Program-made: the position numbers and the translations under genes | Shown here: in pieces, positions 14,757-23,198 of the stretch | Layout: each line of letters starts with the position of its first letter | How positions within the stretch are numbered: the first letter of the stretch is position 1 | Origin: an uncultured Oscillospiraceae bacterium | Lineage (GTDB): Bacteria; Bacillota_A; Clostridia; Oscillospirales; Acutalibacteraceae | DNA: 43,414 bases | Reading direction: 5' to 3' | NCBI GenBank assembly: GCA_910587995.1 | Contig: CAJUNS010000021.1 | Location: forward strand, 1-43,414 | The notes under the pieces: generated by a model | Seen by the model: only the letters and a program-made list of their open reading frames with translations | Told to the model about the DNA's origin: nothing | The model's database searches: none

Positions 14757-15620
14757 ATGGAAAAAGCAAAGGTTTATTTCTCAAAAAGCATCACGCCCGA
14801 GACCGTCATCCGCCTGTATGAGGCCCTGGAGGTAGAGCTGCCCGGCAAGGTGGCGGTAAAGGTCCATTCCGGCGAGGTGGGCAACCAGAATTTCATCCGG
14901 CCCAATTTCTGGAAGCCTATGATCGATCAGGTCCAGGGGACCATTGTGGAGTGCAACACCGCTTATGAGGGCAAGCGCAACACAACGGAGGCCCACTGGG
15001 AGACCATGAAGCTCCACGGCTGGACGGACATTGCCCCGGTGGACATTATGGACGAGGAAGGGGAAATCGCCCTGCCGGTAGAGGGCGGGACCTTCCTTAA
15101 GGAGAATTTTGTGGGCAAAAACCTTCAAAATTACGACTCCCTGCTGGTGCTCTCCCATTTTAAGGGCCATCCTATGGGCGGCTTTGGCGGAGCCATCAAG
15201 AACATTTCCATCGGCATCGCTTCCTCCCACGGCAAGGCCCATATTCACGGGGCGGGGGTTCCGGAAGAGATTTGGAGCGCGGACCACGACTCCTTTTTGG
15301 CCTCCATGGCCGAGGCGGCTCAGTCCATTGCGGCGCGCTTTGCGGGTAAGGTAGCCTACATCAACGTAATGGCCAATATGTCTGTGGACTGCGACTGCTG
15401 CGCCGTGGCCGAGGACCCGAAGATCGGGGACATTGGCGTGCTGGCCTCCTTGAACCCCTTGGCCCTGGATCAGGCCTGCCTGGACTTGGTGTACGCCAGC
15501 CAGGACCCGGGCAAGGGAGACCTGATTGAGCGCATTGAGAGCCGCAACGGCGTGCACACCCTGGACGTGGCGGAAAAACTGGGTTTTGCGGGCCGGTCCT
15601 ATGAGCTGGTGGAGCGGTAA
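14757..15620 (+). CDS. DUF362-family protein
   Basis: This 287-residue protein matches DUF362: the opening VYFSKSITPETVIRLYEAL, HSGEVGNQNFIRPNFWKPMID, LVLSHFKGHPMGGFGGAIKNISIG and SLNPLALDQACLDLV are characteristic blocks. The family often carries ferredoxin domains; this version has none, but has a CDCC cluster (about 213-216) after NVMANMSVD that could bind a metal. The biochemical role is unknown. The position between iorB and paaK suggests a link to ferredoxin-dependent aromatic metabolism (inferred). The ATG follows AGAGAGG by about 11 bases; an upstream GTG (14748) is too close to that site. Confidence 0.85.
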   Translation: MEKAKVYFSKSITPETVIRLYEALEVELPGKVAVKVHSGEVGNQNFIRPNFWKPMIDQVQGTIVECNTAYEGKRNTTEAHWETMKLHGWTDIAPVDIMDEEGEIALPVEGGTFLKENFVGKNLQNYDSLLVLSHFKGHPMGGFGGAIKNISIGIASSHGKAHIHGAGVPEEIWSADHDSFLASMAEAAQSIAARFAGKVAYINVMANMSVDCDCCAVAEDPKIGDIGVLASLNPLALDQACLDLVYASQDPGKGDLIERIESRNGVHTLDVAEKLGFAGRSYELVER

Positions 15621-15684
15621 GGGCAGGCGTTTCCCGCCTTCAACCGCAAGGCCCACATTCTGAAAACAAAAGGACGGATTCTAT

Positions 15685-16986
15685 ATGGAGCATTATTATC
15701 AACCCGAGATCGAATGCGCGTCCCGGGAGCAGATTAAGGCTTGGCAGGATGAGCGCCTGGTAGCCCAGGTGCGGCATGTGTGGGACAATGTGCCCTATTA
15801 CCGGAAAAAAATGGAGGCAAAGGGACTGACCCCCGCCGATGTGAAGTCCTCTGACGATTTGCATAAGCTGCCCTTCCTCACCAAGGCCGATCTGCGGGAG
15901 GCCTACCCTTACGGTCTGGTGGGGGCGCCCCTTAAGGACTGTGTGCGCATCCAGTCTACCTCCGGCACCACAGGCAAGCGGGTGGTGGCCTTTTACACCC
16001 AAGAGGACATTGACCTGTGGGAGGACTGCTGCGCCCGGGCCATTATGGCCGCTGGCGGCACCAACCAGGATGTGTGCCAGGTGAGCTATGGCTATGGCCT
16101 GTTCACGGGCGGGCCGGGGCTCAACGGGGGCTCCCACAAGGTGGGCTGCCTTACCATCCCCACCAGCTCCGGCAACACGGAGCGGCAGATTATGTTCATC
16201 CAGGACCTGTCGGCCACCATTCTGTGCTGCACGCCCTCCTATGCGGCCTACCTGGGCGAGAGCATGAAGGAGATGGGCCTGGGGCCGGACGATATTCCCC
16301 TAAAGGCGGGCATCTTTGGGGCCGAGGCCTGGAGCCAGGAGATGCGCCGGGACATTGAGAACACCTTGGGCATCAAGGCCTACGACATCTACGGCCTCAC
16401 CGAGCTCTCCGGCCCTGGGGTCTCCTTTGAGTGCTCCGCCCAAAGCGGCATGCATGTTAACGAGGATCACTTTATCGCCGAGATTATCGACCCGGAGACC
16501 GGCGAGGTGCTGCCCGAGGGTTCTCAGGGTGAGCTGGTGTTCACCTCCATCACCAAAAAGGCGTTCCCCCTGCTGCGCTACCGCACCAGAGACATCTGCA
16601 CCCTCACCCGGGAACCCTGCCCCTGCGGCCGCACCCATGTGAAGATGCAGAAGCCCCAGGGCCGTACAGATGATATGCTCATTATCCGCGGCGTCAATGT
16701 GTTCCCGTCTCAGATCGAGACCGTGCTGCTGAACCACGGCTACCCGGCCAACTACCAGATTTTGGTGGACCGGGTGAAGAACACCGATACCCTGGATGTG
16801 CAGGTGGAGATGACCCCCGAGATGTTTACGGACAACCTGGGCGATGTATCCGCCCGGCAGAAGGAGCTGGTGGAAGGCCTGCGCTCCATGCTGGGCCTCA
16901 CCGCCAAGGTGACGCTGGTGGCGCCCAAGTCTATTGTGCGCAGCGAGGGCAAGGCTGTGCGGGTCATTGACAAGCGGAAGATTTGA
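15685..16986 (+). CDS. paaK: Phenylacetate-CoA ligase
   Basis: PaaK (433 residues) activates phenylacetate or related arylacetates with ATP and CoA; in fermenters it can run in reverse to conserve ATP from arylacetyl-CoA made by IorAB. Motifs: DNVPYYRKKM near the start, the P-loop STSGTTGKRV (91-100), AEAWSQEMR, YDIYGLTELSGPGVSFEC, RYRTRDICTL, CPCGRTHVKM and the hinge GRTDDMLIIRGVNVFPSQIE. The length is typical of this family. AAAGGA lies upstream of the ATG. It is followed by a hypothetical gene and an ACT protein; the paaK-ACT pairing is common in anaerobes. Confidence 0.95.
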   Translation: MEHYYQPEIECASREQIKAWQDERLVAQVRHVWDNVPYYRKKMEAKGLTPADVKSSDDLHKLPFLTKADLREAYPYGLVGAPLKDCVRIQSTSGTTGKRVVAFYTQEDIDLWEDCCARAIMAAGGTNQDVCQVSYGYGLFTGGPGLNGGSHKVGCLTIPTSSGNTERQIMFIQDLSATILCCTPSYAAYLGESMKEMGLGPDDIPLKAGIFGAEAWSQEMRRDIENTLGIKAYDIYGLTELSGPGVSFECSAQSGMHVNEDHFIAEIIDPETGEVLPEGSQGELVFTSITKKAFPLLRYRTRDICTLTREPCPCGRTHVKMQKPQGRTDDMLIIRGVNVFPSQIETVLLNHGYPANYQILVDRVKNTDTLDVQVEMTPEMFTDNLGDVSARQKELVEGLRSMLGLTAKVTLVAPKSIVRSEGKAVRVIDKRKI

Positions 16987-17004
16987 AAGGATTTGAGCGT
17001 ACAT

Positions 17005-17622
17005 ATGACGAAAACCGGTATTTTCAGTTCTGTCCATGGCGGCGAAATTCTGGAGTACTGCAAATGGGACGACCAAAAGGCCATGGCGGCCTTTGACCGT
17101 TTTCAGCCGGATGTGGTCTGCGGGGAAGTGCGGCCAGAGGATTTGGAGAGCGGCGGGAAAAAATACCCCGGCGAGTACGAGCGCTACATTTTCGATTACT
17201 GCAAAAGCCGGGGCCTTCCCTTCATCCCCTGCGATTACTGGACCGAAGAGGACTACCAGCTGACCTTGCGGGAAAGCGGCATTTTGGAGGCCAAGCTGCC
17301 CGATGGCTCGGAAGAGGCAAAGCGGTGGGAGGCCATGATGGACCGGTTCATGGAAGCGGGCCTTAGGGCGGAAATCCCCTTTAACTCGGCGGAGTTTAAC
17401 GACATTGCCCGGCACAAGCACCAGATGCAGGGGAGCCTCAGCCCCGAGACCCACCAGCAGACTTGGATCAACCGCAACCGCCGCATTGTGGAAAACATTC
17501 GGAAGGTTATGGCGGAACATCCCGGTAAGAACATTTTGATCATTTTTGGCGCGGAGCATAGCTATTGGTTTGTGGACGAATTTTCGGAAGATAAAACAAT
17601 CCAGCTCGTTTTCCCGTTATAA
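17005..17622 (+). CDS. Conserved-looking protein of unknown function
   Basis: This 205-residue cytoplasmic protein has no signal or membrane span. It opens GIFSSVHGGEILEY, has a region rich in acidic and aromatic residues (IPCDYWTEEDYQL), a central ETHQQTWINRNRRIVENI and a C-terminal strand ILIIFGAEHSYWF. The arrangement of an N-terminal E/H-containing motif and a late GAEH motif resembles ChaN/TraB/DUF5694-like folds, but I cannot name the family with confidence. It lies 18 bp after paaK and 13 bp before the ACT gene, so it is almost surely co-transcribed. The ATG at 17005 is preferred over an in-frame TTG at 16993. Confidence 0.75.
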   Translation: MTKTGIFSSVHGGEILEYCKWDDQKAMAAFDRFQPDVVCGEVRPEDLESGGKKYPGEYERYIFDYCKSRGLPFIPCDYWTEEDYQLTLRESGILEAKLPDGSEEAKRWEAMMDRFMEAGLRAEIPFNSAEFNDIARHKHQMQGSLSPETHQQTWINRNRRIVENIRKVMAEHPGKNILIIFGAEHSYWFVDEFSEDKTIQLVFPL

Positions 17623-17635
17623 GGAGGGCAACCCT

Positions 17636-18070
17636 ATGACAGTCAACCAAATTTCGGTCTTTTTGGAGAACAAGCCCGGCACTCTCACCGCCATGACCGG
17701 CCTGCTGGCGGAGAGCGGCATTGACATGCGGGCCTTGAGCTTGGCGGAGACTAACGATTTCGGCATCGTGCGCATTATTGTGGACGATGTATACAAGGCC
17801 ACCACAGTCCTCAAGGACGGGGGCTTTATCCATCAGCTGACCCCGGTGCTGGCCGTGCTGATTCCCGACGAGCCCGGCGGCCTGCACAAGGTGCTGGAGG
17901 TTCTGCGGGAGGCGGCGGTGAACGTGGAATACATGTACGCTTTCTTGGGGGGCGATGATGTAAACCATGCCTATATGATCTTCCGGGTGCAGGACGTGAA
18001 AAAAGCCGGCGCGGCCCTGGCCGCCAAGGGTGTCAAGCTGGTGAACCAGGACAGTATTTCAGAGATTTGA
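17636..18070 (+). CDS. Tandem ACT-domain protein
   Basis: This 144-residue protein consists of two ACT domains (about 4-68 and 71-140): ISVFLENKPGTLTAMTGLL and AVLIPDEPGGLHKVLEVL are the ligand-binding helix-loop starts. ACT pairs bind amino acids and act as allosteric sensors. Proteins of this type frequently accompany phenylacetate-CoA ligase and IOR genes, so binding of an aromatic amino acid is a fair inference. AAGGAGGG lies 7 bases before the ATG. It ends the cluster at a strong terminator. Confidence 0.92.
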   Translation: MTVNQISVFLENKPGTLTAMTGLLAESGIDMRALSLAETNDFGIVRIIVDDVYKATTVLKDGGFIHQLTPVLAVLIPDEPGGLHKVLEVLREAAVNVEYMYAFLGGDDVNHAYMIFRVQDVKKAGAALAAKGVKLVNQDSISEI

Positions 18071-18084
18071 GCAAATAGACAGAG

Positions 18085-18133
18085 CCAACAAGGCCCGCGC
18101 CTCCTTCGGGAAGCGCGGGCCTTGTTGGTTTTT
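18085..18133. terminator. Strong terminator ending the aromatic cluster
   Basis: CCAACAAGGCCCGCGC (18085-18100) pairs perfectly with GCGCGGGCCTTGTTGG (18113-18128), followed by TTTTT. The loop contains a CTTCGG-type tip. Confidence 0.96.
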
Positions 18134-18153
18134 ATGCCGCGGTTTGGGTTGGG

Positions 18154-18759
18154 TTAGGCAGGAACCCTCATGGTAAGCTGAGACAGAACAGCCCGCACCT
18201 CTTCAGCGGCGCTGTCCTTCTTGCTGAAAAATTTGAGCCCGCTGTCCAGCACGTCCAGCAGCTGGCCCAGGGTGTTCGCCCGCATCATTGGCGCGGTGGA
18301 GAAAAAATTTGTCCAGGGGTCAAACCGTTGGTCGCGGCCCACTGGCCCGTTGCACACAATGGCTGGTCCGTCCATACGAATGCACCGCAGCTGGAAATCC
18401 CCGAGCCCCAGGCTTTCCAGCATCTGGTCCCGGCTGAGGATGCCCATTTCCACCATAGTGTCCGCCGCGTCCAGCCTCTGAAACAAGTCCAGCTTGCCCG
18501 AAAAATGCGCCCGCAGATAGGCCTTGTTCTCCTCTGTGGCCCCCTGGGAGCCGGGCAGCTGCCGGGGCGGCTGCTGGGCCTTCCAGGCCTGGTAGTCGCT
18601 GAGAATTTGCAGCGCCGGGTTCTCCGGGCTGCTGATAAAGCCTTCTGATACTTGACTCAGCATACCTTGCCAAGTGATTCCCCGGGTGTCCTTTCCCAGC
18701 TGATTCTGCTGGTAGTACGCATAGACTTTTTCTGTAAAATTGTTTCCGCTGACGCGCAT
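18154..18759 (-). CDS. Hypothetical protein
   Basis: This 201-residue protein has no signal peptide or membrane span. It is helix-rich, with a Gln/Pro patch (WKAQQPPRQLPGSQG) near residue 60 and a C-terminal part with WTNFFSTAPMMRANTLGQLLDVLDSG. I recognise no family. Two adjacent ATGs (18762, 18759) follow GGAGG; the second has the better 7-base spacing. It has its own promoter and converges on the terminator at 18085, so it is a single-gene unit. Confidence 0.7.
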   Translation of the reverse strand: MRVSGNNFTEKVYAYYQQNQLGKDTRGITWQGMLSQVSEGFISSPENPALQILSDYQAWKAQQPPRQLPGSQGATEENKAYLRAHFSGKLDLFQRLDAADTMVEMGILSRDQMLESLGLGDFQLRCIRMDGPAIVCNGPVGRDQRFDPWTNFFSTAPMMRANTLGQLLDVLDSGLKFFSKKDSAAEEVRAVLSQLTMRVPA

Positions 18760-18798
18760 CATACCGCCTCCAAAGGAAAAATACCGGCTGTTTCTACT

Positions 18799-18827
18799 AT
18801 AATAACACGTTCTTCGGTTAAAGTAAA
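18799..18827 (-). promoter_or_regulatory. Promoter of the hypothetical gene at 18154
   Basis: On the minus strand TTTACT (18827-18822), a 17-bp spacer and TATTAT (18804-18799). Four of six -35 bases and five of six -10 bases match. Confidence 0.6.
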
Positions 18828-18855
18828 GAGGCTGCCGCCAGTGGTGGGAATAAAA

Positions 18856-18885
18856 TTCCGGGCCCAGCCGAAGCCAAGCCCGGAA
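18856..18885 (-). terminator. Terminator of the hydrogenase operon
   Basis: TTCCGGGC (18856-18863) pairs with GCCCGGAA (18878-18885); on the minus strand TTTTATT follows. It lies 25 bp after the hydA stop. Confidence 0.82.
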
Positions 18886-18909
18886 TCGATACGATCACAA
18901 GAAAATGAT

Positions 18910-20652
18910 TTAGAACTGATTGCCCCGCTTCACATAGCTGGTGTGCAGAATCTCATGGGCCTTGTGGCTGCCGGGCTCGCCCAAGAACTCCTCATAGCAC
19001 TTCTTCACCGCCGGGTTGTCGTGGGACTTGCGCAAAGGCATGGCCTTATCCTGGTCATACAGGGCCTTGGCGCGCAGGGACTTAATGTCGTTGTAGGCCC
19101 ACTCGTTGGCGCTGCGGACGGGCTGGCCGCCGCCGTTGACGCAGCCGCCGGGGCAGCACATAATCTCAATGAACTGATAGTCCGCCTCGCCTGCCCGGAC
19201 CTTCTTGAGAATCTTGTCAGCATTGGAGAGGCCGCTGGCCACAGCCACCTTTACGTCCATGCCAGCCACGTTGTACACGGCCTCCTTAATGCCCTCGGTG
19301 CCGCGAATCTCGTTGTACTCAATAGACTCCTGGCTCTGGCCGGTGAGCACGTCAGCCGCCGTGCGCAGGGCAGCCTCCATTACGCCGCCGGTGGCTCCGA
19401 AGATCACCGCCGCGCCGGTGGAGACGCCCATAGCGTCGTCAAATTTCTCATCGGGCAGGGCGTTAAAGTTCAGCTGGGCCTTCTTAATCAGGCGGGCCAG
19501 CTCCCGGGTGGTCAGGCTGATATCCACATCCGGCAGGCCAGCGGCAGCCTCGTCCTCCCGCTTAATCTCAAACTTCTTGGCCGTGCAGGGCATCACGGAG
19601 ACAGACACGATCTTCTGGGGGTCAATGCCCTCCTTCTCCGCGTACCAGGTTTTGATCAGCGCGCCGGTCATGTTCTGGGGAGACTTGCAGCTGGACAGAT
19701 GGCCGATCAGGTCCGGGTAATAGTGCTCGCAGAACTTGATCCAGCCCGGAGAACAGGAGGTGATCATGGGCAGCACGCCGCCGTTCTTCACCCGGTCGAT
19801 GAATTCGTGGGCCTCCTCCATGATGGTCATGTCCGCGCCGAAGTCGGTGTCGAACACCTTGTCAAAGCCCAGGCGGCGCAGGGCGGCGGCCATTTTGCCC
19901 TCCACATTGGTGCCGATGGGCAGGCCGAACTCCTCGCCCAAAGCGGCCCGCACAGCGGGAGCGGTCTGCACAATGACGATCTTCTCGGGATCGTTGATGG
20001 CGTCAATAACCTCCTGGGTGTTGTCCTTCTCGGTCAGCGCGCCGGTGGGGCAGCTGACAACGCACTGGCCGCAGGCCACGCAGGAAACAGCGTCCAAAGG
20101 CTGCTCAAAGGCGCAGCCAATCTCAGTATCAAAGCCCCGGTTGTTGGCGCCGATAACAGAGACATGCTGGTTCTGGCAGGCGGCCACACAGCGGCGGCAG
20201 AGCACGCACTTGGCGTTGTTGCGCTCCAGGTACTGGGTGGAGAGGTCCTTGCTTCCGGCGGGCATTACGCCCTCAAAGCGGCTGTCCTCCTCAATGCCCA
20301 TGTCAGCGCACAGCTTCTGCAGCTCGCAGTTGCCGCTGCGCTCGCAGGTCAGGCACTTGCGCTCGTGTACGCTGAGCAGCAGCTCCAGGGTCATTTTCCG
20401 GGACTCCTGGACCTTGGGGGAGTTGGTGAAAATCTCCATGCCCTCGTTCACAGGGTACACGCAGGCAGCGGCCAGAGAGCGGGCTCCCTTGACCTCCACC
20501 ATGCACATGCGGCAGGCGCCAATCTGGTTGATGTCTTTCAGATAGCACAGGGTGGGGATATCGATACCGGCAAACCGGGCAGCCTCCAGAATGGTGGCGT
20601 CCTTGGGTACCTGATAGTCCACGCCGTTGATTTTAACGTTGACCATATCCAT
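18910..20652 (-). CDS. hydA: [FeFe] hydrogenase catalytic subunit (electron-bifurcating type)
   Basis: HydA (580 residues) makes or takes up H2. Domains in order: 2Fe-2S (Cys36, 47, 50, 64), the His-Cys3 4Fe-4S (His96, Cys100, 103, 109), two 4Fe-4S clusters (Cys149/152/155/159 and 191/194/197/201), then the H-cluster domain with TSCSPGW (298-304), MPCTAKKFE (354-362) and IMCCPGGCVNGG (497-508), and a small-subunit tail. It lacks the extra C-terminal 2Fe-2S of Thermotoga HydA. With HydB and HydC next door it should couple ferredoxin and NADH oxidation to H2 formation. It is the last gene of the operon, separated from hydB by 280 bp with a large palindrome. The ribosome site AAAGGA is rather far (about 14 bases) from the ATG. 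Confidence 0.97.
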   Translation of the reverse strand: MDMVNVKINGVDYQVPKDATILEAARFAGIDIPTLCYLKDINQIGACRMCMVEVKGARSLAAACVYPVNEGMEIFTNSPKVQESRKMTLELLLSVHERKCLTCERSGNCELQKLCADMGIEEDSRFEGVMPAGSKDLSTQYLERNNAKCVLCRRCVAACQNQHVSVIGANNRGFDTEIGCAFEQPLDAVSCVACGQCVVSCPTGALTEKDNTQEVIDAINDPEKIVIVQTAPAVRAALGEEFGLPIGTNVEGKMAAALRRLGFDKVFDTDFGADMTIMEEAHEFIDRVKNGGVLPMITSCSPGWIKFCEHYYPDLIGHLSSCKSPQNMTGALIKTWYAEKEGIDPQKIVSVSVMPCTAKKFEIKREDEAAAGLPDVDISLTTRELARLIKKAQLNFNALPDEKFDDAMGVSTGAAVIFGATGGVMEAALRTAADVLTGQSQESIEYNEIRGTEGIKEAVYNVAGMDVKVAVASGLSNADKILKKVRAGEADYQFIEIMCCPGGCVNGGGQPVRSANEWAYNDIKSLRAKALYDQDKAMPLRKSHDNPAVKKCYEEFLGEPGSHKAHEILHTSYVKRGNQF

Positions 20653-20932
20653 AGACTTATAATCAATCCTTTCCGGGTTACTCTCGGGTCTTGGCTTAAG
20701 GGTTGGGAAAACTCTGCGGGGTACGGGTATTTTGGCCTCCGGCGGCTTAAGAAACTTTCTGAAGAAAGTTTCTTAAGAATTTTCAAAGACTTTTACCCCG
20801 TTACGCGAAGGGTAGGGCGCGGGCAAGTGCTCGGTTTGAGGTCTTGCGCGCCATAGTTTGTTAGGGCGTTGGCGCTCTATCCGGTATTCTTAGCTTTCGC
20901 CCGCGCGCTCCGGCCATTCCGCTTTTCCCACT
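20653..20932 (-). other. Long hydB-hydA spacer
   Basis: This 280-bp gap is unusual inside an otherwise tight operon. It holds the perfect palindrome at 20746-20777 and a pair of GC-rich complementary stretches (GGCGCGGGC near 20816 and GCCCGCGCGC near 20900). No gene is visible. It may be an inserted repeat or an mRNA processing and stability region. Confidence 0.5.
20746..20777. repeat. Perfect 32-bp palindrome between hydB and hydA
   Basis: CTTAAGAAACTTTCT (20746-20760) is the exact reverse complement of AGAAAGTTTCTTAAG (20763-20777), with only GA between. As RNA it forms a very stable stem. No T-run follows on the minus strand (the next bases are CCGCC), so it is not a normal terminator for the operon. 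Confidence 0.85.
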
Positions 20933-22723
20933 TTATTTTTTCACAACGGCGTTGAACTTACACTTCTCCATGCACACGCCGCACTTGATGCACTTCTCGG
21001 TGTCGATGACATGGGCTTCCTTCACCTTGCCGGAGATGGCCCCTACCGGGCAGTTACGGGCGCAGAGAGTGCAGCCCTTGCACTTGGCGGCCTCAATATG
21101 GAAGTTGGTCAGCGCCTTGCAGGCTCCGGCCGGGCAGCGGTGCTCGGTTACATGGGCCTCATACTCGTCGCGGTAATACTTCAAAGTGGAGAGCACCGGG
21201 TTGGGGGCTGTCTGGCCCAGGCCGCACAGGGAGTTCTCCTTGATGTAGTAGCACAGCTCTTCCAGCTTGTCGATGTCCTCCAAGGTGCCGTTGCCCCGGG
21301 TAATCTTGTCCAAAATCTCCAACAGGCGCTTGGTGCCCACCCGGCAGGGGGTGCACTTGCCGCAGCTCTCGTCCACGGTAAACTCCAGGAAGAACTTGGC
21401 GATGTCCACCATGCAGGTGGTCTCGTCCATAACAATCAGGCCGCCGGAGCCCATCATGGAGCCAATGGCGATCAGGTTGTCATAGTCAATGGGGGTGTCG
21501 ATGAGAGAGGCCGGGATGCAGCCGCCGGAAGGTCCGCCGGTTTGGGCGGCCTTAAAGGTGTGCCCATCCGGCACGCCGCCGCCAATGTCCTCCACAACCT
21601 CCCGCAGGGTGGTGCCCATGGGCACTTCCACCAGGCCGGTGTTGGTGATTTTGCCGCCCAGGGCGAAAACTTTGGTGCCCGGGGACTTCTCGGTGCCAAT
21701 GGAGCGGAACCAATCCGCGCCCTTGAGAATAATCTGGGGAATGTTGGCATAGGTCTCCACGTTGTTCAGCACCGTGGGCTTGCCAAACAGGCCCTTCAAC
21801 GCCGGGAAGGGAGGCCGCACACGGGGCTCGCCGCGCTTGCCCTCAATGGAGGTCATCAAAGCGGTCTCCTCGCCGCAGACGAAAGCGCCCGCGCCTAGAC
21901 GGATGTCAATGTCAAAATCAAAGCCGGAGTCGAAAATGTTCTTGCCCAAGAGGCCGTATTCCCGAGCCTGGTCAATGGCGATTTGCAGGCGCTTAACCGC
22001 GATGGGGTACTCGGCCCGGATGTAGATGTAGCCCTGGGTGGCGCCGATGGCATAGCCCGCGATGGCCATGGCCTCCAGCACGCTGTGGGGGTCGCCCTCC
22101 AGCACAGAGCGGTCCATAAACGCGCCCGGGTCGCCCTCGTCGGCGTTGCAGCAGGCATACTTCTGGTCCGCCGGATTGGCGGCGGCAAATTTCCACTTTA
22201 GTCCCGTGGGGAAGCCCGCGCCGCCGCGGCCCCGCAGGCCGGAGTCCAGCATGGTCTGGATGACCTGCTGGGGGGTCATCTCGGTCAGCACCTTGCCCAG
22301 CGCCGCGTAGCCGTCCTGGGCGATGTACTCATCGATGAGCTCCGGGTTGATGACGCCGCAGTTGCGCAGGGCAATGCGCATCTGCTTGGCGTAGAACTTG
22401 GTTTCGTTCAAGCTCTTGGTGGTGTTGTCGTCCACCACAGTCTCCTGGTACAGCAGCCGGGTGACAATGCGGCCCTTGAGAAGGTGCTCGGAGACGATCT
22501 CCGGCACATCTTCCACGGTGACGCGGCTGTAGAACGCGCCCTCGGGATAGACCACCATAATGGGGCCCAAAGCGCACAGGCCAAAGCAGCCGGTGCGGAT
22601 GACGTTGACTTCCTTATCCAGGCCCTGGGCCTTGATCTCCTCGTTGAGCTTATCAATGATCTGCTCGCTGTTGGAGGAGGTGCAGCCGGTACCGCCGCAG
22701 ACAAGTACGTTGGAACGGAACAT
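20933..22723 (-). CDS. hydB: Bifurcating hydrogenase subunit HydB (NuoF-like, NADH/FMN)
   Basis: HydB (596 residues) carries NAD(H) and FMN and is the likely bifurcation site. Residues 1-90 form a thioredoxin-like 2Fe-2S domain (CGGTGC and TGCFGLC). The NuoF core has GLRGRGGAGFPTGLKW and ADEGDPGAF for FMN/NADH, then SLBB and the 4Fe-4S motif ESCGKCTPCR. The C-terminus adds a 2[4Fe-4S] domain (CKGCTLCARNCP and CIKCGVCMEKC), the arrangement diagnostic of HydB rather than NuoF. GGAGG lies close before the ATG, and the ferredoxin gene ends 18 bp upstream. Confidence 0.97.
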   Translation of the reverse strand: MFRSNVLVCGGTGCTSSNSEQIIDKLNEEIKAQGLDKEVNVIRTGCFGLCALGPIMVVYPEGAFYSRVTVEDVPEIVSEHLLKGRIVTRLLYQETVVDDNTTKSLNETKFYAKQMRIALRNCGVINPELIDEYIAQDGYAALGKVLTEMTPQQVIQTMLDSGLRGRGGAGFPTGLKWKFAAANPADQKYACCNADEGDPGAFMDRSVLEGDPHSVLEAMAIAGYAIGATQGYIYIRAEYPIAVKRLQIAIDQAREYGLLGKNIFDSGFDFDIDIRLGAGAFVCGEETALMTSIEGKRGEPRVRPPFPALKGLFGKPTVLNNVETYANIPQIILKGADWFRSIGTEKSPGTKVFALGGKITNTGLVEVPMGTTLREVVEDIGGGVPDGHTFKAAQTGGPSGGCIPASLIDTPIDYDNLIAIGSMMGSGGLIVMDETTCMVDIAKFFLEFTVDESCGKCTPCRVGTKRLLEILDKITRGNGTLEDIDKLEELCYYIKENSLCGLGQTAPNPVLSTLKYYRDEYEAHVTEHRCPAGACKALTNFHIEAAKCKGCTLCARNCPVGAISGKVKEAHVIDTEKCIKCGVCMEKCKFNAVVKK

Positions 22724-22741
22724 AGGTTATACCTCCAATTC

Positions 22742-23122
22742 TTATTTCGCGCCAATGGCGTTGGCGCCGATTGTATATTCAGTGACCACATTGCCGTTGA
22801 CCAGATGGTCGTTGACCACCCGCACGGCCTTTTCGGCGGTCATTTTCACATAGGTGACCTTCTCTTTGCCGGGGGTGATCACCTCCACCACAGGCTCATA
22901 CTGGCAGATGCCGATGCAGCCGGTCTGGGTGACCATGGTGTCTTGCAGGCCCCGCTTGGCCACTTCCTCCACAAAGGCGTTGAGGACCGGGCGGGCCCCG
23001 GCGGCAATGCCGCAGGTGGCCATGCCCACCAGCACCCGGGTTTCGGCCTCGGCGTTCTCCCGGATGTTTACGGAAGCCCGGGCCTTGTCCCGGATGGCTT
23101 GCAGTTCTGCTAAGGATTTCAT
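22742..23122 (-). CDS. Thioredoxin-like 2Fe-2S ferredoxin of the hydrogenase operon
   Basis: This 126-residue protein has a thioredoxin-like 2Fe-2S fold with four cysteines in two pairs: VGMATCGIAAGA (one Cys) and TGCIGICQYEP (two Cys), like the (2Fe-2S) ferredoxins encoded beside HydB in clostridia (HydD-like in some reports). It presumably passes electrons within or beside the complex. Only three obvious cysteines are visible (C37, C69, C73), fewer than the four expected for a classical 2Fe-2S site, so cluster binding may be altered. AGGAG precedes the ATG by about 11 bases. Confidence 0.85.
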   Translation of the reverse strand: MKSLAELQAIRDKARASVNIRENAEAETRVLVGMATCGIAAGARPVLNAFVEEVAKRGLQDTMVTQTGCIGICQYEPVVEVITPGKEKVTYVKMTAEKAVRVVNDHLVNGNVVTEYTIGANAIGAK

Positions 23123-23198
23123 ATAAATTCTGCTCCTTTCAGGAAAATAATGAAAGCTGTAAAAGGGCCGGCAGCCGAACCGCGGCGCTTTTGGGAGG

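Noticed and set aside
18652..20856. 734-codon open frame on the plus strand across hydA
   Set aside because: It is exactly antisense to the well-supported HydA, with repetitive Gly/Ala/His/Val composition typical of GC-rich shadow frames and no ribosome site.
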